Assembly (NCBI RefSeq): GCF_020329505.1
Contig: NZ_JAGKJJ010000010.1
Coordinates: forward strand, 124,001 to 188,000
DNA: 64,000 bases
Source of the DNA: Bradyrhizobium semiaridum
GTDB lineage: Bacteria; Pseudomonadota; Alphaproteobacteria; Rhizobiales; Xanthobacteraceae
Direction: 5' to 3'
Below the pieces are notes generated by a model. The model did no database searches, was not told where the DNA came from, and worked only from the letters and a program-made list of their open reading frames with translations. The position numbers were made by a program, and so were the translations under genes. Within the stretch, counting starts at the first letter, position 1. Every line of letters starts with the position of its first letter. Below are positions 9,303 through 17,599 of this stretch, one piece after another.

Positions 9303-9509
9303 TCACTTGGTCAGGATCAGCTTGTTCTGCGAGGTCAGCCGCAGCCGGTAGGTCTCCTCGCCATGCACGATGATGATCTCGCGCTCGGAGGAAAACAGCT
9401 CGCGGCTGTCGAGACGATTCCCGCGCATGATGAGCATCTTGCCTGTCTCGGAAGGGGTCTCCGCCTGGGTGCCGGCCACGCCGATCTTGTCTCCGGAAGG
9501 TGCCGACAT
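9303..9509 (-). CDS. hemP: Hemin uptake protein HemP
   Basis: A 68-residue HemP-family protein; the diagnostic C-terminal half reads RLDSRELFSSEREIIIVHGE and then YRLRLTSQNKLILTK. HemP is a small heme-binding or regulatory protein; in other rhizobia and Burkholderiales it is needed for expression of the hmu receptor. It is the first gene of the leftward operon and faces the divergent hmuR. The ATG at 9509 gives the full family length; an internal Met (MLIMRGNRL) would give about 44 residues. Confidence 0.85.
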   Translation of the reverse strand: MSAPSGDKIGVAGTQAETPSETGKMLIMRGNRLDSRELFSSEREIIIVHGEETYRLRLTSQNKLILTK

Positions 9510-9774
9510 TGTGCTGGTGCTGCGCCTCGAGAATTTCAAATGTTTCCTGTTTGTATAAGTGGGCCAAGCCGCATTCCAACAGGTGCATTTTACAATCGAT
9601 ATAAACAGCGCCGCCGCATTCTTGACCGCTTTGTTGCCGGGACGTAACCAATCATGACGATGCGGGCGGGGTTGCCGGGCATCGTAACGCGTTAGCCAGC
9701 AAGCCGCTCGAGCCAGCAAGCTCGCCTGAGCGCACGCCAGCCAAACCAGAACAAGCGATCATCGGGCTGGGCTT
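9510..9774. promoter_or_regulatory. Divergent hemP/hmuR control region
   Basis: These 265 bases separate the two halves of the heme system, so promoters for both must lie here. The region is clearly more AT-rich than its surroundings between 9525 and 9605. Three imperfect direct repeats around GCATT occur: GCCGCATTC at 9568-9576, GGTGCATTT at 9582-9590 and GCCGCATTC at 9613-9621. In Bradyrhizobium japonicum the corresponding region holds an iron control element recognised by Irr. I infer the same logic here but cannot show that these repeats are that element. Confidence 0.45.
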
Positions 9775-12120
9775 ATGGCTGACGGGGCTAGGTATTCGCG
9801 CGCCCTGATTTTGGGCGCGTCAGTGTTTTCATTTGCGGCAACGCTGCCGGAGGGCAGCCGCGCACAGACCGCGGATTCATCCGCGGCGCGTCCGGCGGCC
9901 GAACGGCCGAAGCAGGCCAAGCGCAAACCGAAGCCGCAACCTGTGCAGCAGGCCGCCTCGCCGGTGATGAATGCGCGTGCGCAGATTGGCGCGGTGCCGG
10001 TGCAGTCGCTCGACACCATCACGGTCGTGGCATCGAAGACCGAGGAGCGCGCGATCGATGCGCTGGCGCCGGTCAGCACGGTGACCCTGGAGAAGATCCA
10101 GGGGCTGCAGCCGAACCGCACCTCCGACATCTTCTACAGCGTGCCCGGCGTCGCGTTCCAGGAGCGCGGCGACGATCCGTCGACCGTGATCAACATCCGC
10201 GGCCTGCAGGATTTCGGCCGCGTCGCGGTCGTGGTCGACGGCGCGCGGCAGAACTATCAGCGCACCGGCCACAACGCCAACGGCTCGTTCTTCCTCGATC
10301 CCGAGCTGATCGGCGGCGTCGACGTGGTGCGCGGTCCGACCGCGAACATCTACGGCTCCGGCGCAATCGGCGGCGTGGTTGCGTTCCGCACCAAGGACAT
10401 CGACGACGTGCTGCGTCCCGGCGAGCGCTGGGGCGTCGACATGAGCGGATCCTACGGCACCAACAAGGACCGCGGCATGGGCTCGGTGTTCGGCGGCGTG
10501 CGCGCCGATCCCGATGTCGACGTGTTCGGCGGCGCGGTCTATCGCACCCAATCCAACTACAAGGACGGCGACGGCACCGAGATCGGCAACACCGGCAACG
10601 ACATCACCGCCGGCCTGATGAAGGTGACGATCCGCCCGGCCGAAGGCCACGAGTTCAAGATCGGCGGCATCTTCCAGGATTATCAGTACAATATCGGCCA
10701 GCCGAACCGCGGCCCGACCACCACGGCGGCGCCGCTGGCGGCGATCGCCGGCTCCTCGGTCTATGCCTCCGATGCCAAGAACTACACCGGCACGCTGAGC
10801 TGGAAATACGCCAAGCCCGACGACATGCTGTTCGACTGGAACATCTCGGTCTACGGCAACCGCATCGATAACGACCAGGTCAAGACCTACAACAACCGCA
10901 TCACCACCGGCGGCGGCGTCTGCACGCTGGCCAATCCCGGCAACAACATCTCCGGCTGCGTCGGCGACAAGCGCGGCTACTCGCTCGACACCGTCGGCCT
11001 CGACGTCAACAACACCTCGCGCTTCAACTTCGGCGACTGGCGCAACGCCGTGACCTACGGCTTCGATACGTTCCGCGACGATGTCGAGACTTTCGATCAA
11101 CGCGGCAACTCCAACATCACGACGCCGGGCGGTCAGCGCACGGTGTCGGGCGGCTTCGTGCAGTTGAAGCAGAATTACTCGACCTGGCTCGAGATCGTCA
11201 GCGCGGTTCGCTACGACCGCTATGAGCTCACCTCGATCAAGACCTCGACCGACGGCGACCGGCTGTCGCCGAAGATCACGGCCGGCGTCACGCCGGTGGC
11301 GGGCTTCACGCCCTATGTGAGTTACGCCGAAGGCTACCGCGCGCCGTCGATCACCGAGACGCTGATCGCCGGCGGCCACGCCACTGGCGGCGGCCCGGCG
11401 CTGTTCAACTGTCCGGACGGCACCAGCGGCCTGTTCTGCTTCCTGCCGAATCCGGCGCTGCGGCCCGAGGTCGGCAAGAACAAGGAAGCCGGCGTCAATC
11501 TGAAGTATGACGGCATCTTCTCCGCGAGCGACTCGTTCCGCGGCAAGATCAATGTGTTCCGCAACGATGTCGACGGCTATATCGATCTCGTCGCCTCGGC
11601 ACCGACCAGGACGCCGTTCGGCTCGTTCAGCCAGTTCTACCAGTATCAGAACATCGCCCACGCCCGCATCGAGGGCTTTGAGCTCGAGACGATGTATGAC
11701 GCGGGCGATTGGTTCCTCGGCGTCGCCGGCCATCTGATGCGCGGCAAGAACACTCAGACCAATGTCGGGCTCGCCACCATCACACCGCGCAAGGTGACGA
11801 CCACGGCCGGCGTGCGGCTGCTCGACCGCACACTGATCCTCTCGATGCAATGGGCCTCGTTCGGCGCCAACAACGATCTGCCGGCGGGCTACGTGCCCTC
11901 GACCGCTTACGATCTCGTCAATCTCTATCTGACCTGGAACGCCACCAAGGACATCACCTTCACGGCGTCGGTCGATAACCTCCTGAACCAGTATTACCGG
12001 CCTTATGCGATCCCGGGCTCCTCGACCGACGGCCAGACGCAGAACGACGTGCTGTTTTCGAGCCCCGGTCCGGGAACCGTCTACAAGGCCGGGCTGAAGA
12101 TTCACCTAGGTGGAGCGTAA
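9775..12120 (+). CDS. hmuR: TonB-dependent heme/hemoprotein receptor HmuR
   Basis: A 781-residue outer-membrane receptor. A signal sequence covers about residues 1-30. A Pro/Lys-rich linker and a TonB box (DTITVVA, 80-86) precede the plug domain (about 90-215, with DIFYSVPGVAFQERGDDPST and NIRGLQDFGRVAVVVDGARQ). The 22-strand barrel contains PYVSYAEGYRAPS, the FRAP-like signature of the hemoglobin/transferrin/lactoferrin receptor family, and ends with SVDNLLNQYYRPY and a terminal beta strand. It imports heme using the ExbBD-TonB energy encoded just downstream. The ATG at 9775 is the start; ribosome binding is weak (GGGCTT). A hairpin follows the stop. Confidence 0.94.
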   Translation: MADGARYSRALILGASVFSFAATLPEGSRAQTADSSAARPAAERPKQAKRKPKPQPVQQAASPVMNARAQIGAVPVQSLDTITVVASKTEERAIDALAPVSTVTLEKIQGLQPNRTSDIFYSVPGVAFQERGDDPSTVINIRGLQDFGRVAVVVDGARQNYQRTGHNANGSFFLDPELIGGVDVVRGPTANIYGSGAIGGVVAFRTKDIDDVLRPGERWGVDMSGSYGTNKDRGMGSVFGGVRADPDVDVFGGAVYRTQSNYKDGDGTEIGNTGNDITAGLMKVTIRPAEGHEFKIGGIFQDYQYNIGQPNRGPTTTAAPLAAIAGSSVYASDAKNYTGTLSWKYAKPDDMLFDWNISVYGNRIDNDQVKTYNNRITTGGGVCTLANPGNNISGCVGDKRGYSLDTVGLDVNNTSRFNFGDWRNAVTYGFDTFRDDVETFDQRGNSNITTPGGQRTVSGGFVQLKQNYSTWLEIVSAVRYDRYELTSIKTSTDGDRLSPKITAGVTPVAGFTPYVSYAEGYRAPSITETLIAGGHATGGGPALFNCPDGTSGLFCFLPNPALRPEVGKNKEAGVNLKYDGIFSASDSFRGKINVFRNDVDGYIDLVASAPTRTPFGSFSQFYQYQNIAHARIEGFELETMYDAGDWFLGVAGHLMRGKNTQTNVGLATITPRKVTTTAGVRLLDRTLILSMQWASFGANNDLPAGYVPSTAYDLVNLYLTWNATKDITFTASVDNLLNQYYRPYAIPGSSTDGQTQNDVLFSSPGPGTVYKAGLKIHLGGA

Positions 12121-12154
12121 CGCGACGAGCCGATCATTCCATCCAAGTTGCTCC

Positions 12155-12181
12155 GGCCGCGCTGGTGCCCCCAGCGCGGCC
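12155..12181 (+). terminator. Hairpin between hmuR and the heme oxygenase gene
   Basis: Perfect 11-base arms GGCCGCGCTGG (12155-12165) and CCAGCGCGGCC (12171-12181) with a 5-base loop. Only two T residues follow, so it is a poor intrinsic terminator. It may attenuate read-through or protect the 3' end of the hmuR message, allowing more receptor than downstream products. Confidence 0.5.
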
Positions 12182-12260
12182 TTGGCGCGTTCGTGCTATC
12201 AACGAGACCAGCCGGCAGGACCGCCATCGGGCGCCCGCCGCCAAACAGGAGAAGCTATTC

Positions 12261-12596
12261 ATGTTCATCGCTATGAACCGGTTCCAGGTGATCAAGGGCA
12301 AGGAGGACGCGTTCGAAACGGTCTGGCGGACGCGCGAATCCTATCTCGGCGATCTGCCCGGTTTCATCGAGTTTCATCTGGTGAAGGGCCCCGAGGCCGA
12401 GGACCACACGCTCTATGCGACGCACACGGTGTGGGCCAGCAGAACCGCGTTCGAGGACTGGACCAAGTCGGAGGCGTTCCGCCGCGCCCATTCCCGCGCC
12501 GGCAACGAGACCGGCGGCAGCCTCTATCTCGGTCATCCCCGGTTCGAAGGCTTCGAGGTGCTGATCACCGAGCGGGCGAAGAGCGCCGCGGCGTGA
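12261..12596 (+). CDS. hmuQ: Heme-degrading monooxygenase, IsdG/HmuQ type
   Basis: A 111-residue antibiotic-biosynthesis-monooxygenase-fold (ferredoxin-like) protein. The IsdG-type catalytic triad is visible at the expected spacing: Asn6 (MNRFQV), Trp67 (FEDWTKS) and His77 (RRAHSRA). Such enzymes open the heme ring with O2 and release iron in the cytosol. B. japonicum has two, HmuQ and HmuD; the position inside the heme-transport cluster fits HmuQ, but the symbol is by context. AGGAG lies 9 bases before the ATG. The next gene begins 11 bases downstream, so the two are co-translated. Confidence 0.88.
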   Translation: MFIAMNRFQVIKGKEDAFETVWRTRESYLGDLPGFIEFHLVKGPEAEDHTLYATHTVWASRTAFEDWTKSEAFRRAHSRAGNETGGSLYLGHPRFEGFEVLITERAKSAAA

Positions 12597-12607
12597 CGGA
12601 GGCGTCG

Positions 12608-13117
12608 ATGCTGAACGCCGAGTTCGCCGAACTAAAGGCCTATATGGCCGACAATCCCGGCGCGGTCATCGAGGACGTCGCGCGCGAACGCAAGGTGACG
12701 CCGCGCGCGGTACTCGAAGCATTGCCCGAGAGCATGGTGCGGATCGGCGGCAGCGAGTTCGCGGCCGCGATGGGCGACATCGCGGAGTGGGGCGAGGTGA
12801 CGCTGATCGTGCACACCGATGACGCGATCTTCGAGTTCACCGGCAGCATTCCCAAGGGCGAGGTCGGCCGCGGCTATTTCAACCTGATGCAGCCGAAGGG
12901 CCTGCATGGCCACCTCCGCCACGAACGCTGCGCGGCGATCGCATTCGTCGAGCGGCTCTTCATGGGAAAGGTGTCGGCGTTCATCGCCTTCCTCAATGTC
13001 GATGGCGGCATCATGTTCAAGGTGTTCGTCGGCCGCGACGAGACCCGCGCGCTGCGCGGCGACCAGCTGGTGCGCTTCCATGCGCTGGCGGATCGTCTCA
13101 CGCCGAAGGCGGGCTGA
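12608..13117 (+). CDS. hutX: HutX/HugX-type cytosolic heme carrier
   Basis: A 169-residue protein of the HutX family, which binds heme in the cytosol and hands it to a heme-degrading enzyme. The family reads through VLEALPESMV, WGEVTLIVHTDDAIFEFTGS, FNLMQPKGLHGHLR (with the conserved His residues) and FLNVDGGIMFKVFVGRD. GGAGG at 12598-12602 sits five bases before the ATG at 12608, which decides the start; a GTG at 12593 overlapping the previous stop is possible but has no such site. The pairing with an IsdG-type oxygenase matches the known HutX-HutZ partnership. Confidence 0.85.
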   Translation: MLNAEFAELKAYMADNPGAVIEDVARERKVTPRAVLEALPESMVRIGGSEFAAAMGDIAEWGEVTLIVHTDDAIFEFTGSIPKGEVGRGYFNLMQPKGLHGHLRHERCAAIAFVERLFMGKVSAFIAFLNVDGGIMFKVFVGRDETRALRGDQLVRFHALADRLTPKAG

Positions 13118-13122
13118 GTCTT

Positions 13123-13152
13123 CTCCCTCTCCCCGCAAGCGGGGCGAGGTGA
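13123..13152. repeat. Partial family E repeat inside the heme operon
   Basis: CTCCCTCTCCCCGCAAGCGG followed by GGCGAGGTGACACGGG, a half-copy of the family E element with a CCGC-AA-GCGG hairpin, in the 56 bases between hutX and exbB. It could mildly reduce transcription into exbBD-tonB. Confidence 0.5.
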
Positions 13153-13173
13153 CACGGGCGCGTGGAGGCAAAT

Positions 13174-13968
<795 letters not shown>

Positions 13969-13971
13969 GCG

Positions 13972-14418
13972 ATGGCCGCGAAGCTCGGCTCGAGCGGTGC
14001 ACTCGGCGGGCGGCGGCGCGCCGATGACGATCTCGTCGAGGCGCATGAGATCAACGTCACGCCGTTCATCGACGTGATGCTGGTGCTGCTGATCATCTTC
14101 ATGGTGGCCGCGCCGCTCGCTACCGTCGATCTCGGTGTCGATCTGCCGGCCTCGACGGCCGAGCCGCAGCCGCGGCCGGACAAACCGGTGTTCGTCACCG
14201 TGAAGCCTGACCTATCGGTCGCTGTCGGTGAAGATGTGATCGCGCGCGACGCACTGATCTCGGCTCTGGATGGCGCCACGCAGGGCAGGAAGGACGAGCG
14301 CATCTTCCTGCGCGCCGACAAGGCGGTCAGCTATGGCGAGTTGATGGAGGTGATGAACCTGTTGCGCAACGCCGGCTATCTCAAGATCGCGCTGGTCGGC
14401 CTCGACGGCGGAAGCTGA
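13972..14418 (+). CDS. exbD: TonB-system protein ExbD
   Basis: A 148-residue protein with one membrane helix near the N-terminus. The diagnostic [20 protein letters not shown] carries the protonatable Asp essential for proton use. The remainder is a periplasmic domain ending in [20 protein letters not shown], typical of ExbD/TolR. It starts three bases after the exbB stop and is followed at five bases by tonB. Confidence 0.95.
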   Translation: MAAKLGSSGALGGRRRADDDLVEAHEINVTPFIDVMLVLLIIFMVAAPLATVDLGVDLPASTAEPQPRPDKPVFVTVKPDLSVAVGEDVIARDALISALDGATQGRKDERIFLRADKAVSYGELMEVMNLLRNAGYLKIALVGLDGGS

Positions 14419-14423
14419 TCGCG

Positions 14424-15242
14424 ATGAGTGCTTACGCGCTTCATGTATCGAGCGAGGACATCTGGCTGCTGCGCTGGTGCCTGTCGGCGGTTGCGATCCT
14501 TGCAGCGCATGCCGCGGTGCTCGCGCTCGGCATGCACTGGGTCACCGTGCCGCCGCCCGGCGTCGCAGTACCGGCAGTGCTGGTCGACCTGGCGCCGGCC
14601 ACGTCTTCGCCGGAGATCTCGCCGATGGAGGTGCCGCCGGGTCCGGCGATGCAGGAGGCGGACGCGTCTCCGCCGGAGCCTGCCGCCGCCCAGCCGGTAC
14701 AGGAGATCGCGCCGACGCCGCTCCAGGAGAAGCCCGAGGTCGTGGCGCCGCCGGAGCAGAAACAGCAGGCGGAGCCGCCGAAGCCGGAGCCTTCAAAGGT
14801 CATTCCCGAGCGGAAGCCGGAGCCGGTCAAGCCCAAGGTGGTCCGCCGCGACGCCAGGAAGCCGTCCGAGGCGACGCCGGCGCCGCGCACCAGTGCGCCG
14901 AGCCGGGCCGAACGCCAGGCGCCGGTCACGTCCGCGATCAGTGCCGGCGCGTCTGCCTCGGCGCTGGCGGCCTACAATGCGCGGGTTCGCGCGCATCTGA
15001 TGCGATTCCAGTCCTATCCTCCCGAGGGCCGTGGCCAGCGCGGCGTGGTGCGGCTGACATTCTCGCTCGGCCGCGGCGGGCAGGTGCTGTCGAGCCGGGT
15101 CGGCGGCTCCTCCGGCAATCCAGCGTTCGACGCCCGCGCGATGGCGATGGTGCGCCAGGCCCAGCCGTTTCCCCCGATCCCGCCGGAGGTCGCGCAGGGC
15201 GCGATCGGCTTCACCGTGCCGGTCGCATTCGTGCCGCGGTAG
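14424..15242 (+). CDS. tonB: Energy transducer TonB
   Basis: A 272-residue TonB. The N-terminal anchor (CLSAVAILAAHAAVLALGMH) is followed by a long Pro/Glu/Lys-rich periplasm-spanning region (about 45-165, e.g. EPPKPEPSKVIPERKPEPVK). The C-terminal domain holds MRFQSYPPEGRGQRGVVRLT and GGSSGNPAFDARAMAMVRQA, typical of TonB. It links the ExbBD motor to the TonB box of HmuR and is the last gene of the rightward heme operon. Confidence 0.94.
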   Translation: MSAYALHVSSEDIWLLRWCLSAVAILAAHAAVLALGMHWVTVPPPGVAVPAVLVDLAPATSSPEISPMEVPPGPAMQEADASPPEPAAAQPVQEIAPTPLQEKPEVVAPPEQKQQAEPPKPEPSKVIPERKPEPVKPKVVRRDARKPSEATPAPRTSAPSRAERQAPVTSAISAGASASALAAYNARVRAHLMRFQSYPPEGRGQRGVVRLTFSLGRGGQVLSSRVGGSSGNPAFDARAMAMVRQAQPFPPIPPEVAQGAIGFTVPVAFVPR

Positions 15243-15258
15243 TTCTCCGCGGCATTCC

Positions 15259-15330
15259 CGTCATTGCGAGTTCGGTCCATGCCGCCGCGCATGTGGCGGA
15301 GTGGATTGCTTCGCTTCGCCCGCAATGACG
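15259..15330. repeat. Family A (GTCATTGCGAG...) repeat, copy 1
   Basis: Starts CGTCATTGCGAG and ends CGCAATGACG, with GGATTGCTTCG inside. These blocks recur at 17471-17567 (decayed), 40350-40468 and 49691-49774. The outer arms are reverse complements, so the whole is a hyphenated palindrome. Confidence 0.75.
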
Positions 15331-15366
15331 TGGATAGGGTCGGCGCACCTTATTTATCACCGTCAC

Positions 15367-15493
15367 CCTGAGAGGGTGTGAAGCTTTGTCCCACCCACGC
15401 TGTCATCGCGCCCGGCCTGTGCGCAATTGCGCACATGGATCGGGCGATGACACCGAGTAAATTGAGCAAACCCACCCGTCACACCCTCTCAGG
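15367..15493. repeat. Family C repeat, copy 2, with perfect 14-base outer arms
   Basis: The outer arms CCTGAGAGGGTGTG (15367-15380) and CACACCCTCTCAGG (15480-15493) are perfect reverse complements. Inside are AAGCTTTGTCCCACCCACGC and CGGGCGATGACACCGAG, matching blocks of the copy at 4739-4810, plus a small GCGCAATTGCGC palindrome. Confidence 0.7.
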
Positions 15494-15543
15494 ACGATGG
15501 GGCGAGAATGAGCGCGCTTCGACCAAATGAAGGCGCACCGCGC

Positions 15544-16446
15544 TTACTCCTTCACGGCGCCCGTCAGCGACGACACGTAATAGTCGACGAACAGCGAGTA
15601 GAACAGCGCGACCGGCAGCGAGCCGAGCAGGGAGCCGGCCATCAGCGCCCCCCACTGGTAGACGTCGCCGGTGATCAGCTCGGTGACGATTGCGACCGGC
15701 ACCGTCTTGTTGGCGCCGCTCTGGATGAAGGCGAGGGCGTAGATGAACTCGTTCCACGACAGCGTGAAGGAGAAGATGCCGGCCGAGATCAGGCCGGGTA
15801 CCGCCAGCGGCAACGTGATCCGGCGCAGGATCTGCAGCCGCGTCGCGCCGTCGACCAGCGCGCATTCCTCGAGCTCATAGGGGATCGACTTGAAATAGCC
15901 GATCAGCAGCCAGGTGCAGAACGGCACCAGGAAGGTCGGATAGACCAGGATCAGCGCCAGCGGGGAATCGAACAGGCCGAACTGCACGATCACGGTCGCA
16001 AGCGGGATGAACAGGATCGATGGCGGCACCAGGTAGGCGAGGTAGATGCCAAGGCCGACATAGGGACTGCCGCGGAAGCGCAGCCGCTCGATCGCATAGG
16101 CGGCTAGAGTCGAGGCGAACAGCGACAGGAACGTCGAGCAGATCGCCACCATCATCGTGGTCTTCAGCCAGCGCGGGTACGAGGTCTCGAACAGCAGATG
16201 CTTGATATGCAGGAGCGTCGGCGAGGTGATCCAGAACGGATTGTGCTCCTTGTAGTTCAGCAGCTCCGCGTTCGGTTTGAACGAGGTGACCGCCATCCAG
16301 TAGAACGGGAACAGCAGGATCACGATGAAGCAGGCGAGCGGCAGATAGATCATCACCACGCGCCGCGCGCGGGAATCCCACGCCATCGTGTCGGGCGTGG
16401 CGCTGGCAACGTTGCTGTTGCCCGGTGAGGCGGTGACGTCAGTCAT
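15544..16446 (-). CDS. Sugar-type ABC importer permease (MalG-like)
   Basis: A 300-residue permease with six membrane segments. The coupling-helix motif of carbohydrate importers, EECALVDGATRLQILRRITL (EAA-x3-G type), is present, followed by PLAVPGLISAGIFSFTLSWN. The start overlaps the upstream permease stop by 8 bases. It pairs with the MalF-like subunit at 16439-17395 and the binding protein at 17600-18946. The substrate is not predictable from the permease. No ATPase gene follows; the operon ends here. Confidence 0.9.
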   Translation of the reverse strand: MTDVTASPGNSNVASATPDTMAWDSRARRVVMIYLPLACFIVILLFPFYWMAVTSFKPNAELLNYKEHNPFWITSPTLLHIKHLLFETSYPRWLKTTMMVAICSTFLSLFASTLAAYAIERLRFRGSPYVGLGIYLAYLVPPSILFIPLATVIVQFGLFDSPLALILVYPTFLVPFCTWLLIGYFKSIPYELEECALVDGATRLQILRRITLPLAVPGLISAGIFSFTLSWNEFIYALAFIQSGANKTVPVAIVTELITGDVYQWGALMAGSLLGSLPVALFYSLFVDYYVSSLTGAVKE

Positions 16447-17395
16447 TGGCTTCTCCCTGCTGCCATTTGCGGCGCGCGAGGCCGAAGTAGCTGAACAACG
16501 TCGCGAACACCAGGAACGGGATCATCGACACCGCAATCGCCGCGCCTTCGCCGAGCTCGCCGCCGGCGATGCCGCGCTGGAACGCCAATGTCGCCAGCAG
16601 GTGGGTCGAGTTGACCGGGCCGCCGCGGGTGATGGCGTAGACCAGCTGGAAATCGGTGAAGGTGAAGATGATCGAGAACGTCATCACGATGGCGAGGATC
16701 GGCATCATCATCGGGAAGGTGATGTAGCGGAAGCGCTGCCACGACGTGGCGCCGTCGAGCATCGCGGCCTCGTAGAGCGAGGGCGAGATGGTCTGCAGCC
16801 CCGCCAACAGCGAGATCGCCACGAACGGGATGCCGCGCCAGATATTGGCGACGATCAGCGAGAACCGCGCCGGCCAGGGCGAGCCGAGAAAGTCGACATT
16901 GCTGTCCCGGAGATGCAGCACGTCGACCAAGAGATAAGAGATGATCGAGAACTGCGGATCGTAGATCCACCAGAACGCCAACGCCGACAGCACCGTCGGC
17001 ACGATCCACGGCAGCAGCACGATGGCGCGGACCAGGCTCTTGAGCGGGAAATGATTGTTGAGCAGCAGCGCCAGCCAGAAACCGAGCGCGAATTTCCCGA
17101 AGGTCGCAACCGCGGTGTAGAAGATCGAGTAGAACACCGCGTTCCACCACAAGGGATCCTTGAGCAGGTACTGGAAGTTCTCCAGCCCGATGAAGATGCC
17201 GCGCTGGCCGATCGTGGTGTCGGTGAAGGCGAGCCAGACGCCAAGGCCGAGCGGATAGGTCAGGAACACCGCGAGCAGGCCGATCGCGGGCGCAAGGCAC
17301 ATCGCGATCAGAAACGGCTTGTAGTCGAACAGCCGTACCAGCCAGTTCGGCTGGCGCTGCGCGTAGGTGCGGGACGATATTGTTGTTACGGACAT
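16439..17395 (-). CDS. Sugar-type ABC importer permease (MalF-like)
   Basis: A 318-residue permease with about six hydrophobic segments, including YKPFLIAMCLAPAIGLLAVF near the N-terminus. The EAA coupling motif reads LYEAAMLDGATSWQRFRYIT, and LVYAITRGGPVNSTHLLATL is the usual MalF-like C-terminal region. It forms the heterodimeric channel with the MalG-like subunit. A 204-base gap with a decayed family A repeat separates it from the binding-protein gene. Confidence 0.9.
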   Translation of the reverse strand: MSVTTISSRTYAQRQPNWLVRLFDYKPFLIAMCLAPAIGLLAVFLTYPLGLGVWLAFTDTTIGQRGIFIGLENFQYLLKDPLWWNAVFYSIFYTAVATFGKFALGFWLALLLNNHFPLKSLVRAIVLLPWIVPTVLSALAFWWIYDPQFSIISYLLVDVLHLRDSNVDFLGSPWPARFSLIVANIWRGIPFVAISLLAGLQTISPSLYEAAMLDGATSWQRFRYITFPMMMPILAIVMTFSIIFTFTDFQLVYAITRGGPVNSTHLLATLAFQRGIAGGELGEGAAIAVSMIPFLVFATLFSYFGLARRKWQQGEAND

Positions 17396-17470
17396 TGAAT
17401 GCTCGCCGTTTCGACATTGCGGGGAGCCAACGGGTCCGGCCTTGGCCGGCCCGATGATGAACTCCGCAGA

Positions 17471-17567
17471 CGAAGCAATCCATTTCTTCCTTGTGGCGCG
17501 ATGGATTGGTTCGTGGAGCCTCTCATCGGGCGGCGCTGCGCGCCGACCCGTTGGCTGGCAATGACGG
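17471..17567. repeat. Family A repeat, copy 2, decayed
   Basis: CGAAGCAATCC at the left and GGCAATGACGG at the right match the ends of the other family A copies; the inner GGATTGGTTCG differs from the usual GGATTGCTTCG. It is located between the binding-protein gene and its permeases, inside a probable operon. Confidence 0.55.
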
Positions 17568-17599
17568 TTGATCTCATTCCGCAGTTCAATGAACGTTGC

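Larger units (their letters stand above)
15243..15543. other. Gene-free convergent spacer filled with repeats
   Basis: About 300 bases between tonB and the convergent sugar-permease gene, almost entirely made of a family A element (15259-15330) and a family C element (15367-15493). No separate terminator was found; the hairpins of these elements probably serve. Confidence 0.65.

Noticed and set aside
9525..9545. GAGAATTTCAAA as an Irr/RirA box
   Set aside because: It only weakly resembles the inverted-repeat consensus and is not symmetrical; not reported as a site.
9877..12105. Long open frame (742 codons) on the minus strand opposite hmuR
   Set aside because: It is antisense to a clear receptor gene. 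In a GC-rich genome the codon-position bias of hmuR leaves this frame open. Its protein is Arg/Asp/Ala/Val-rich with no motif.
16388..17398. 336-codon plus-strand frame opposite the sugar permeases
   Set aside because: The permease genes on the minus strand have clear membrane segments and EAA motifs; this frame gives a Glu/Arg/Gln-rich nonsense protein.
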